Shown: positions 1-6,047, counted from the stretch's first letter. The stretch: DNA of 7,474 nucleotides from an uncultured Eubacteriales bacterium (GCA_934567745.1 CAKTJM010000090.1:1-7474); one strand, 5' to 3'. Numbers and translations are program-made. The notes: generated by a model not told the origin, from the letters alone.

Positions 1-14
1 TCGCCGGAGAAAAT

Positions 15-65
15 GACTCGACTCTATTTCGTGCCTGCGGGCACGAAACTCTGCGAGGCTTTTTT
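15..65 (+). terminator. Intrinsic terminator of a plus-strand gene lying left of the window
   Basis: A 9-bp perfect stem (TTTCGTGCC 27-35 with GGCACGAAA 40-48, loop TGCG) sits inside a weaker outer stem (15-20 with 54-59, one mismatch) and is followed directly by six T's at 60-65. Stem plus T-run is the pattern of a Rho-independent terminator on the plus strand. The gene it would serve ends before position 1, so its identity is unknown. Read on the minus strand, the same hairpin is followed only by a short T stretch, so it may also help end the ATPase transcript coming the other way. Confidence 0.7.
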
Positions 66-74
66 GACACACTG

Positions 75-100
75 AGGCTGGACGCGAAAGCGTCCAGCCT
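75..100. repeat. Perfect inverted repeat with GAAA loop next to the ATPase stop codon
   Basis: The 11-bp arms 75-85 and 90-100 are exactly complementary and enclose GAAA (UUUC on the other strand). The hairpin lies 19 bases beyond the stop codon of the minus-strand ATPase. It could protect the 3' end or slow polymerase, but on the minus strand no T-run follows it, so it is not a canonical terminator for that gene. On the plus strand it is followed by a loosely T-rich stretch (103-115). Confidence 0.6.
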
Positions 101-119
101 GGTTCGTTTCTTTGGCTCG

Positions 120-2708
120 TCACCGACGCCCGACCACCTGCCGGACCGCCTTGAGCGCCTGGATGATCAGCATGCTCCCCAGCGACAGACCGCCCATCGC
201 GCCGAGCAGCGGGGCCGTCATGCCGTAGACCTGCATCATCCCCTGCAGCGGCGGGATCAGCAGCACCGCCGCCAGCAGCGCCGCCCCGGCGACGAACGCG
301 CCGAGCAGCGCCCGGTTGTCCCAGAACCGCCGCGTGAAGAGCACCGGCCCGCGCGCCTTCCCGTCGAACCCGTGGAAGAGCCGCGAGAGGCACAGCGTCC
401 CGAACGCCATGGTCGCGCCCACCGGCGCGCCGCCGTGCGACAGGCCCAGGTGGAAGGCGATCGCCGTCATCACCGCGATCACCAGGCCCTCCACGCCCAC
501 GTCCGTCAGGAACGCGCGGGTGAGGATCCCCTCGCTGCGCGGGCGCGGCCGCTCGCGCATCACGGCAGAGGTGTGCGGCTCCAGCCCCAGCGCGATCGCC
601 GGGAGCGAGTCCGTCAGCAGGTTGATGAACAGCAGGTGCACCGCCGCGAACGGCACGGGCAGGTTCGTCAGCGACGCATACAGTACCATCAGGATCCCCG
701 CCATGTTGCCCGAGAGGAGGAAGCCGATCGACCGGCGGATGTTCGCGTATAGGTTCCGGCCGTTCTCCACCGCCCGGACAATCGTCGCAAAGTTATCGTC
801 CGTCAGGACCATCCCGGCCGCGTCCTTGGCGACCTCCGTGCCGGCGATGCCCATCGCCACGCCGATGTCCGCCTGGCGCAGGGCCGGGGCGTCGTTCACC
901 CCGTCGCCCGTCATCGCCACGAGACAGCCGCGCGCCTGCCAGGCCCGCACGATGCGGATCTTGTGCTCCGGCGAGACCCGGGCATAGACCGAGACCTCCG
1001 GGACGAAGTCCCGCAGTTCCTCGTCCGTGAGCTTCTCCACGATCGCCCCCTCGACCGCCCGCGTGCCGGGCGTGAGGATGCCGATCTCCCGCGCGATGGC
1101 CGAGGCCGTCACCACATGGTCGCCCGTGATCATGATCGGCCGGATCCCCGCCGCGATGCACTCCGCCACGGCGGCCTTGGACTCCTCACGCGGCGGGTCC
1201 ATCATCGCGATCAGGCCCAGGAAGATGAGGTCCCGCTCGTCGTCCGTCGTGACCTCCGCCCGGTCCAGACGGCGGCAGCCGAAGGCCAGCACGCGCAGGC
1301 CCTCCTGCGAGAACCGCTCGTTGACCTCCAGCACCCGCGCCCGCTCGGCCTCGTCGAGGTCCGTGCGGTCGAGCATCACGTCCACCGCGCCCTTGGTCAT
1401 GAGCATCAGCCCGCCGGAGAAGCGGTGGACGGTGGACATCAGCTTCCGGTCGGAGTCGAACGGCAGCTCGCCCAGCCGCGGCCACTTCGCGCGGACAGCC
1501 TCCTCGTCGAAGCCGAAATCCTCGCCCAGCCGGACGAGGGCGGTCTCGGTCGGGTCGCCGACCTCGCCCTTCTCGTTGACCGTCGCGTCGGAGCACAGCA
1601 GGGCCGTGCGCAGGAGCGGCTCCTGCACCGGGTCGTTGAAGTCTGCCGCACTCACGCCGACGATCTCGCTCCCGGCGTAGAGCCAGCGGACGGTCATCTT
1701 GTTCTGGGTGAGGGTGCCCGTCTTGTCCGAGCAGATGACGGAGACGCTGCCCAGGCCCTCGACGGCCTGGAGCTTGCGGATGATCGCGCCCTCGCGCGCC
1801 ATCTTCCGCGTGCCGAAGGACAGGACGATGGTGACGATGGAGCTGAGCGCCTCCGGGATCGCCGCCACGGCCAGGGCCACGGCGAAGAGGAAGGCGTCCA
1901 GCGGCGACTGTCCGTGCCAGAAGACGCTCAGTGCGAAGATCAGCCCGCACAGGATCAGGATCCCGACGGACAGGCGGCGGCCGAACTGGTCCAGACTGAC
2001 CTGGAGCGGGGTCTCCTGCTTGGCGGTCGTCTTGAGCAGGGCGGCGATCTTGCCCATCTCCGTCTCCATCCCGGTGCCGGTGACGAGGAAGCGGCCACGG
2101 CCGTAGGTCACGAAGGTGCCGGAGAAGACCATGTCCGCCCGGTCGCCCAGGGGGGCCTCCTCGTCGGCGAGGGCCGCGGCGGTCTTCTCCACGGGCAGGC
2201 TCTCGCCGGTCAGTGCGGCCTCGGCGGTCTTGAGCGACGCGCAGTCGAGCAGCCGTCCGTCGGCGCAGACGGCGTCGCCGGCCTCCAGCAGGACGACGTC
2301 GCCGGGGACGATCTCCCGCCCCGGCACGACGACGGCCCGGCCGCCGCGCAGGACCTTGGCGGTCGGCGCGGCCAGCTGCCGCAGGCTGGCGAGGGACGCC
2401 TCGGCCTTGAGCGTCTGCACGGTGCCGAGGATCGCGTTCATCGTGATGACGGCGAGGATGACGATCGTGCTCTCCGCGTCGCCCAGGACCGCCGAGACGG
2501 CGGCGGCGGCGATGAGGATCAGCACGAGGAAGTCTTTGAACTGCTCTAGGAAGATGCGCAGGCCGGACTTCTTCGGCCCCTCCTGTAATTCGTTCGGGCC
2601 GTACTGCGCGAGGCGGCGGGCGGCCTCCTCGGCCGTCAGACCGTCGGGCGCGGCGCCGAGCCGGTCGAGCAGCTCCTCCGGCTGGGCGGTCCAGGGACAG
2701 TGTTCCAT
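120..2708 (-). CDS. P-type cation-transporting ATPase (Ca2+/Mn2+ exporter type)
   Basis: This 862-residue protein is a P2-type ATPase that uses ATP to pump a divalent cation across the membrane. The order is typical: N-terminal cation-ATPase domain (about 5-60), M1-M2 (59-98), actuator domain with TGES (167-170), M3-M4 (246-297) with IPEAL, phosphorylation motif DKTGT (Asp328), nucleotide-binding KGA (Lys439), TGD (528-530), hinge GDGVNDAP (601-608), and M5-M10 (661-854). M6 has NLLTD (Asn696, Asp700), matching Ca2+ site II of SERCA with Glu286 in M4. The M5 site I glutamate of SERCA appears to be Gly671, so one ion per cycle is likely, as in PMCA-type pumps. The start at 2708 is chosen because AAAGGAG lies 8 bases upstream; a longer reading frame to 2831 would run through the riboswitch and is rejected. 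A manganese riboswitch in the leader argues for Mn2+ export, although Ca2+ remains possible. Probably monocistronic within what can be seen. Confidence 0.95.
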   Translation of the reverse strand: MEHCPWTAQPEELLDRLGAAPDGLTAEEAARRLAQYGPNELQEGPKKSGLRIFLEQFKDFLVLILIAAAAVSAVLGDAESTIVILAVITMNAILGTVQTLKAEASLASLRQLAAPTAKVLRGGRAVVVPGREIVPGDVVLLEAGDAVCADGRLLDCASLKTAEAALTGESLPVEKTAAALADEEAPLGDRADMVFSGTFVTYGRGRFLVTGTGMETEMGKIAALLKTTAKQETPLQVSLDQFGRRLSVGILILCGLIFALSVFWHGQSPLDAFLFAVALAVAAIPEALSSIVTIVLSFGTRKMAREGAIIRKLQAVEGLGSVSVICSDKTGTLTQNKMTVRWLYAGSEIVGVSAADFNDPVQEPLLRTALLCSDATVNEKGEVGDPTETALVRLGEDFGFDEEAVRAKWPRLGELPFDSDRKLMSTVHRFSGGLMLMTKGAVDVMLDRTDLDEAERARVLEVNERFSQEGLRVLAFGCRRLDRAEVTTDDERDLIFLGLIAMMDPPREESKAAVAECIAAGIRPIMITGDHVVTASAIAREIGILTPGTRAVEGAIVEKLTDEELRDFVPEVSVYARVSPEHKIRIVRAWQARGCLVAMTGDGVNDAPALRQADIGVAMGIAGTEVAKDAAGMVLTDDNFATIVRAVENGRNLYANIRRSIGFLLSGNMAGILMVLYASLTNLPVPFAAVHLLFINLLTDSLPAIALGLEPHTSAVMRERPRPRSEGILTRAFLTDVGVEGLVIAVMTAIAFHLGLSHGGAPVGATMAFGTLCLSRLFHGFDGKARGPVLFTRRFWDNRALLGAFVAGAALLAAVLLIPPLQGMMQVYGMTAPLLGAMGGLSLGSMLIIQALKAVRQVVGRR

Positions 2709-2746
2709 GATCAGGACTCCTTTTGTGTTGGGATCCGGAGGGCAAC

Positions 2747-2802
2747 AAAAAAAGCGAGCCCTTCCGGTCGGGGACGCGATGCATCCGAGCCAAAAGTCTC
2801 GC
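2747..2802 (-). terminator. Regulated terminator of the yybP-ykoY leader
   Basis: On the minus strand, 18-base arms (2802-2785 and 2771-2754) pair with only three mismatches and two G-U pairs around a 13-base loop, and seven U's follow (2753-2747). The 5' arm begins with GCGAGACUUUU, which is also the conserved 3' side of the aptamer, including the P1 strand. Aptamer and terminator therefore exclude each other. With metal bound the aptamer should hold these bases and transcription should continue into the ATPase gene; without it the terminator should form. Confidence 0.85.
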
Positions 2803-2895
2803 CATTCAAACCCGCAGCGGGAGGGGCCCACAGCCCATCCGTGTACTGACGCCGGGGGTCCACCCGGGACGGGTGGCAGCTACTCCCTTTTACTT
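2791..2895 (-). ncRNA. yybP-ykoY manganese riboswitch aptamer
   Basis: The minus-strand leader carries the conserved blocks of the yybP-ykoY class in the right order: AAAAGGGAGUAG near the 5' end (2891-2880), a GCGUCAGUACACGG segment (about 2852-2839), and UGGCGAGACUUUU at the 3' end (2804-2792). P1 forms from AAAAG (2891-2887) with CUUUU (2796-2792). Two small hairpins fit the expected architecture: a 7-bp stem at 2860-2876 and CCCG-CUG-CGGG at 2811-2821. The class is known to bind Mn2+ and commonly precedes Mn2+ exporters, including P-type ATPases such as L. lactis YoaB. The assignment is from motif recognition; the metal response here is inferred. Confidence 0.9.
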
Positions 2896-2901
2896 GCGAC
2901 C

Positions 2902-2930
2902 ATCATACTACGTCCCGGCCGCGCTGTCAA
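2902..2930 (-). promoter_or_regulatory. Promoter of the riboswitch-ATPase transcript
   Basis: On the minus strand, a perfect -35 TTGACA (2930-2925) is separated by 17 bases from -10 TATGAT (2907-2902, 5 of 6 consensus). The transcript should begin near 2895, so the riboswitch starts almost at the 5' end of the RNA. Such a strong housekeeping promoter suggests that control is mainly through the riboswitch. Confidence 0.85.
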
Positions 2931-3042
2931 GGGGCCGTTTTGGGGGACTTTGGGGCGGCTGCCCGAACGGTTTTCATCCAACGGGTACGTCGGCGTACAC
3001 GATAGGGGGCATTTTGCCCACAGGGTGAAGGAGGTGGTCCGC
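2931..3042 (+). other. Upstream region of the RepA_N-like gene, with small hairpins
   Basis: The gene-free stretch 2709-3042 is mostly the minus-strand ATPase leader; this entry covers the remainder. I see no convincing plus-strand promoter. There is a small hairpin GTACG-TCGG-CGTAC at 2985-2998 and another, GGGCA-TTT-TGCCC, at 3007-3019, just ahead of the ribosome binding site. The ribosome binding site AAGGAGGT at 3028-3035 is 7 bases before the ATG at 3043 and decides that start. Confidence 0.5.
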
Positions 3043-3561
3043 ATGACATCGAAGGACCCCATGACGCACGGTCCCACGCATCGGTTCGGCCCGGACGAGC
3101 CGGTCCCATCCTATGCCCTCTTCCCGCGTTTCCTGTTCCGCAGCCCGCTGCCGATGACGGCGCGGGTGCTGTACGCCCTGCTGCTCGACCGCCTGCGGCT
3201 GTCCCAGCGCAGCGGTTGGACGGACGCGGCGGGGCACGTCTACCTCATCTATCCCATCGACGAGCTGGCCCAGACGCTCGGCTGTGACCCGAAGACGGTC
3301 ACGCGGAGCCTGAAGGCCCTGGAGGGGGCCGGGCTGGTCGCGCGGGAGAGGGTCGGCTTCGACCGGCCGAACCGCATCTATCTCCTGGTCCCGGACGACG
3401 CTGTGGCCGGGCGGCCGGTGCCCGCCCGCGGGCCGGCCCGGCCACGAGGGAGCGAGATCGCCCAGACTGGATCGGGCAGGACCGCCCAGACCAGATCGGG
3501 CGGTCTCGTCCTCCCATCGGACGATCTTGCCCTCATCGACTGGGCAAAAATGCCCACCTAG
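3043..3561 (+). CDS. RepA_N-like replication initiator domain protein, short form
   Basis: The 172-residue product resembles the N-terminal domain of RepA_N replication initiators of Gram-positive plasmids and integrative elements. Residues about 21-117 hold the recognisable core: a Tyr-x-Leu-Phe-Pro entry, TARVLYALLLDRLRLS (39-54), a GW...GHVYLIYPIDELA segment (58-76), and a winged-helix part CDPKTVTRSLKALEGAGL (81-98) ending in PNRIYLLVP. In the family this domain binds DNA. Residues 118-172 are low-complexity (Pro, Arg, Gly, Ser, Thr) and the separate C-terminal domain I would expect in family members of roughly 250-300 residues is missing. The start is set by AAGGAGGT 7 bases upstream. 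No plasmid partition, integrase or relaxase gene adjoins it in the window, so it is probably an orphan or a truncated relic of an integrated element; a DNA-binding regulator is the alternative. Family assignment is by motif memory. Confidence 0.8.
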   Translation: MTSKDPMTHGPTHRFGPDEPVPSYALFPRFLFRSPLPMTARVLYALLLDRLRLSQRSGWTDAAGHVYLIYPIDELAQTLGCDPKTVTRSLKALEGAGLVARERVGFDRPNRIYLLVPDDAVAGRPVPARGPARPRGSEIAQTGSGRTAQTRSGGLVLPSDDLALIDWAKMPT

Positions 3562-3599
3562 TTAAAACTACCTTATCTAAAACTACAAAATAAAACTAC
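3541..3599 (+). repeat. Hairpin and three TAAAACTAC direct repeats at the 3' end of the RepA_N-like gene
   Basis: TGGGCA-AAAA-TGCCCA (3541-3556) forms a 6-bp hairpin that ends three bases before the stop codon. It is followed by three exact copies of TAAAACTAC at 3563-3571, 3578-3586 and 3591-3599 (start-to-start spacing 15 and 13). This A+T-rich island contrasts with the G+C-rich surroundings. The repeats could be the decayed coding sequence of a repetitive linker in a once longer protein, or DNA-binding repeats; the sequence cannot tell which. Confidence 0.6.
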
Positions 3600-3626
3600 G
3601 GAGCTAAGGGCGCGCAGGGAGAAGAA

Positions 3627-3653
3627 GGGGACCGGGGGACGGGCCCCTCTTTT
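3627..3653 (+). terminator. Possible weak terminator after the RepA_N-like gene
   Basis: GGGG-A-CC (3627-3633) can pair with GGCCCC (3642-3647) around a short loop, and a T-rich stretch TCTTTT follows (3648-3653). The stem is short and bulged, so this is a moderate call. It lies upstream of the deoC promoter and would insulate the two genes. Confidence 0.4.
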
Positions 3654-3658
3654 CCCGC

Positions 3659-3687
3659 TTGCCCCCCTCCCCGCATCGTGGTATACT
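3659..3687 (+). promoter_or_regulatory. Likely deoC promoter
   Basis: The -10 element TATACT (3682-3687, 5 of 6 consensus) lies 17 bases after TTGCCC (3659-3664, 4 of 6 consensus), 28 bases ahead of the deoC start codon. Optimal spacing supports it; the -35 is weak. No operator for a deo repressor is evident. Confidence 0.6.
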
Positions 3688-3715
3688 GGACGAAACGAGA
3701 AAGGGAGGGTCTGAG

Positions 3716-4369
3716 ATGGACATCCGAGAGATCCTGCGGCATGTGGACCACACGCTGCTCAAGCCCGAGGCGACCTGGGACCAGATCAAGACGCTGTGCG
3801 ACGAGGCCATGGAGTTCGACTGCGCCAGCGTCTGCATCCCGCCGTGCTACGTCAAGCAGGCGGCGGAGTACGTGCAGGGCAACCTGAAGATCTGCACGGT
3901 CATCGGCTTCCCCCACGGCAACAGCACCGCCGCGGCCAAGATGCTGGAGACGAAGGACGCCGTGGAGAACGGCGCGAGCGAGATCGACATGGTCGTGAAC
4001 GTCGGCTTCGTGAAGGACCGCCGCTGGAAGGAGATCGGCGACGAGATCGCGGGCGTGAAGGCCGCCTGCCTGGGCCGGACGCTGAAGGTCATCCTGGAGA
4101 CGTGCCTGCTCACGGACATGGAGAAGGTCCGCCTGTGCCAGATCTGCACCAAGGCGGGCGCGGACTATGTGAAGACCTCGACCGGCTTCTCCACCGGCGG
4201 CGCGACCCGCGAGGACGTGAAGCTCCTGCGGGAGAGCTGCCCGCCCGAGGTGAAGGTCAAGGCGTCCGGCGGCATCCGCACCCTGGAGGACGCGGAGGAC
4301 TACCTCGCCCTGGGCGCGGACCGGCTCGGCGCGTCGGCGCTGATCGGGGAGGCGCGGAAGCGGGGATGA
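3716..4369 (+). CDS. deoC: Deoxyribose-phosphate aldolase
   Basis: This 217-residue cytoplasmic class I aldolase cleaves 2-deoxy-D-ribose 5-phosphate into glyceraldehyde 3-phosphate and acetaldehyde, the last step of deoxynucleoside catabolism. A complete TIM-barrel sequence of normal bacterial length is seen: the opening HVDHTLLKP (9-17), EIDMVVNVG with catalytic Asp91, YVKTSTGF with the Schiff-base Lys153, and VKASGGIRT with the activating Lys182. The ATG at 3716 is preceded by GGGAGGG at 3703-3709 and by a promoter at 3659-3687. No other deo or nucleoside phosphorylase gene is in the window, so the gene is probably monocistronic. The identification is firm; no unusual residue was noticed. 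Confidence 0.97.
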   Translation: MDIREILRHVDHTLLKPEATWDQIKTLCDEAMEFDCASVCIPPCYVKQAAEYVQGNLKICTVIGFPHGNSTAAAKMLETKDAVENGASEIDMVVNVGFVKDRRWKEIGDEIAGVKAACLGRTLKVILETCLLTDMEKVRLCQICTKAGADYVKTSTGFSTGGATREDVKLLRESCPPEVKVKASGGIRTLEDAEDYLALGADRLGASALIGEARKRG

Positions 4370-4382
4370 GTCGTTCCCTCGT

Positions 4383-4560
4383 ATGAGGATGGTCCGCGCA
4401 GCGAGCTCCCCCTCTGGGGGAGCTGTCACGGCGACGCCGTGACTGAGAGGGCGACTCTACGCAGAGGGACCCTCTCGCGTCATGTGCGGAAGGACCGCAA
4501 GACAGAGGGAGGCGCAGAGACGCGTGCGACTGAGAAGGGGACGCATCCGTCGCCCCCGCG
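4383..4560. repeat. Hairpin-rich intergenic repeat element
   Basis: This non-coding block between deoC and the Rrf2 gene is made of nested dyads: AGCTCCCCC-TCT-GGGGGAGCT (4404-4424), immediately followed by GTCACGGC-GAC-GCCGTGAC (4425-4443), then AGAGGG-A-CCCTCT (4463-4475) and TGCGG-AAGGA-CCGCA (4485-4499). The segment at 4442-4455 (ACTGAGAGGGCGAC) recurs imperfectly at 4529-4542 (12 of 14). From memory, the paired CTCCCCC...GGGGGAG and GTCACGG...CCGTGAC hairpins followed by TGAGAGGG resemble dispersed intergenic repeats in Oscillospiraceae chromosomes. Only one copy is in the window, so dispersal cannot be shown here. No transposase, no credible reading frame and no U-run after the main hairpins. 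Confidence 0.65.
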
Positions 4561-4581
4561 CCGCATAACAGTAGTATGCCC

Positions 4582-4615
4582 AAAAACGAGAGCGACCGGT
4601 CCTCACCGGTCGCTC
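4582..4615 (-). terminator. Terminator of the LysR-Rrf2 transcript, overlapping the rrf2 stop codon
   Basis: A perfect 11-bp stem (4605-4615 with 4590-4600, loop of four bases) is followed on the minus strand by TCGTTTTT, with five T's at 4586-4582. The stop codon at 4603-4605 lies in the loop and at the stem edge, so the stem encodes the last residues of the Rrf2 protein. On the plus strand only a weak T-rich tail follows, so any role for deoC is uncertain. Confidence 0.85.
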
Positions 4616-5046
4616 ATCGCTTCTTCCTCTTCGTCTGGCGCGCTCATCTCCCGCAGATCGGCCAGGGTGACGCCGTCGAGGTAGTCGTCCACCACGCGGT
4701 CCAGCCCCTGCCACAGGGGCAGGATCCGGCACGAGCCCGCCTTCTCACAGCCCTGCTGGTCGTTCTTCAGGCACGCCACCGGCGCGAGGTCCCCCTCCGC
4801 CAGGCGGATGATCTGCCCTACCGGATATTCCTCCGGCGGGCGCACCAGACGATAGCCCCCGCCCTTGCCGCGGCTGGCCCCGACCAGCCCCGCCCGGCTG
4901 AGCGAGCTGAGGATGTTCTCCAGATATTTCACGGAGATCTCCTGCCGCTGCGCGATCTCCTTCAGCGGGACGTAGCCGCCGCTGCGGTCGTCCGCCAGAT
5001 CCAGCATCACCCGCAGGGCGTACCGCCCCTTGGTCGATATCATCAT
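4603..5046 (-). CDS. Rrf2 family transcriptional regulator, IscR-like with three cysteines
   Basis: The 147-residue protein has the Rrf2 plan: N-terminal winged helix-turn-helix (about 3-70) with MISTKGRYALRVMLDLA at the start, ISVKYLENILSSLSRAGLV as recognition region, and the RGKGGGYRL wing (59-67). Three cysteines follow at 92, 100 and 106 (C-x7-C-x5-C), the position where IscR holds its [2Fe-2S] cluster (C-x5-C-x5-C). IscR's histidine ligand position appears to be Leu109. Iron-sulfur or redox sensing is therefore likely but unproven. The tail is acidic (DEEEEAMSDR). The start is one of two adjacent ATGs (5046 or 5043), behind a GGAGGGGG-type site at 5054-5061. It sits 38 bases after the LysR gene on the same strand with no promoter visible between, so they are probably co-transcribed. 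No isc or suf gene follows, so its targets are elsewhere. Confidence 0.93.
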   Translation of the reverse strand: MMISTKGRYALRVMLDLADDRSGGYVPLKEIAQRQEISVKYLENILSSLSRAGLVGASRGKGGGYRLVRPPEEYPVGQIIRLAEGDLAPVACLKNDQQGCEKAGSCRILPLWQGLDRVVDDYLDGVTLADLREMSAPDEEEEAMSDR

Positions 5047-5084
5047 ACTGGTCGCCCCCTCCTACGTTTGGGATGCCGCCGCGC

Positions 5085-5999
5085 TCAGAACGGCAGCCGG
5101 TCCGGCTCCACCAGGCAGTCCGCCCCCGTGTTCTGGCGGACCCAGGTGCAGATATGCCGCGCGAAGGCCAGCCCCGCCGGGCTCAGCCGCGCCGGGTCCG
5201 GCACCACCAGACCGATCGACCGCTTCGCCGGAGGGTCGAGCGGCAGCGCCACCACCGACCGCGTCTGCCCCTCGAGCAGGAGCTGCGGCAGGATGCTCAC
5301 GCCCAGTCCGTTCTCCACCATCGCGATGATCGCATAGTCGTCCTTCGTCGTGAACTTCACGTTCGGCCGGATCCCCGCCGGTGTCAGGATCCGCCGCAGG
5401 TCGTGGTCCGAGCTCTCCAGCAGGCCGATCATCGGCTCCGTCGCCGCCGCGGTCAGCGGGAAGCGCTCCGCCTGCGTGAGCGGATGGCCCTGCGGCAGGA
5501 TCGCCATCAGGGGATCCTCCGCCAGCGGGACCGCCGTCCAGCCGCTGCGCACCGGCAGCGTGACGAACCCAAGGTCCGCCGCGCCGTCGCCCAGCCACTT
5601 CTCCATGTCGTGATAGTCGCCGTTGAGCAGCTTGAACTCGATGTGCGGATACGTCATCTGGAACGACCGGATCATCCCCGGCAGCCAGTGGACCGCCACG
5701 CTGCTGAACGTCGCCACGCGCACCGTCCCGGCCCGCAGGCCGTGGACCTCCGAGACCACCTGGCTGAGCTGCTCGTGATAGGTCAGCAGTCCGCGGATGC
5801 TCGGCAGCACCCGGCGGCCCTCCTCCGTCAGCTGGACCCCCGCCCGGCTGCGGCGCAGCAGGACGAAGCCGAAGTCCTCCTCCAGCGCGCTGATCATGTG
5901 GCTCACGCCGGACTGGGTGTAGCCCAGCTCCTCCGCCGCGCGGGTGAGGCTCCCGACCTCGACGATCTTCACGAATGCCTCATACTTTTTGATGCTCAT
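5085..5999 (-). CDS. LysR family transcriptional regulator
   Basis: The 304-residue protein has the standard length and plan of LysR regulators. The N-terminal helix-turn-helix (about 3-60) reads YEAFVKIVEVGSLTRAAEEL and continues GYTQSGVSHMISALEEDFG, then LTEEG near 58-62; a linker helix follows; residues about 90-295 form the periplasmic-binding-protein-like effector domain (TVRVATFSS, ENGLGVSILPQLL, PLDPPAKRSIGLVV). It acts in the cytoplasm as a DNA-binding activator or repressor controlled by a small molecule that cannot be named from sequence. The ATG at 5999 has a modest AGGA site 8 bases upstream. The gene is divergent from the M19 dipeptidase (162 bases between starts), the usual arrangement for a LysR protein and its target, and likely autoregulates. 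An Rrf2 regulator follows in the same orientation. Confidence 0.95.
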   Translation of the reverse strand: MSIKKYEAFVKIVEVGSLTRAAEELGYTQSGVSHMISALEEDFGFVLLRRSRAGVQLTEEGRRVLPSIRGLLTYHEQLSQVVSEVHGLRAGTVRVATFSSVAVHWLPGMIRSFQMTYPHIEFKLLNGDYHDMEKWLGDGAADLGFVTLPVRSGWTAVPLAEDPLMAILPQGHPLTQAERFPLTAAATEPMIGLLESSDHDLRRILTPAGIRPNVKFTTKDDYAIIAMVENGLGVSILPQLLLEGQTRSVVALPLDPPAKRSIGLVVPDPARLSPAGLAFARHICTWVRQNTGADCLVEPDRLPF

Positions 6000-6047
6000 C
6001 CTGCATGGTCCTCGCTCTCTGTGTGCTCATGTGACGGGTGTGCATCC

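Noticed and set aside
963..2549. Long open frame (528 codons) on the plus strand, and another of similar length in a different minus-strand frame (1186-2805)
   Set aside because: Both lie inside the P-type ATPase gene. Their translations are rich in Arg, Gly, Ala and Pro with no domain, as expected for shadow frames in high-GC coding DNA.
2709..2831. N-terminal extension of the ATPase by 41 residues
   Set aside because: It would translate through the riboswitch aptamer and terminator. The ATG at 2708 has a well-placed AAAGGAG and gives the usual N-terminus of the family.
2116..3042. Upstream extension of the RepA_N-like frame
   Set aside because: The extension is antisense to the ATPase and its leader and shows no domain; AAGGAGGT at 3028-3035 marks the start at 3043.
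3563..3599. TAAAACTAC repeats as a CRISPR or classical iteron array
   Set aside because: Units are only 9 bases, three copies, with 4-6-base gaps. That is far too short for CRISPR, and with no replication gene set an origin cannot be claimed.
3659..3715. Alternative upstream TTG start for deoC
   Set aside because: It would coincide with the -35 promoter element and add residues not found in the family; the ATG at 3716 begins the conserved sequence.
4439..4684. Small plus-strand frame of 81 codons in the repeat block
   Set aside because: It consists of hairpin repeat DNA and runs antisense into rrf2; no ribosome binding site and no recognisable sequence.
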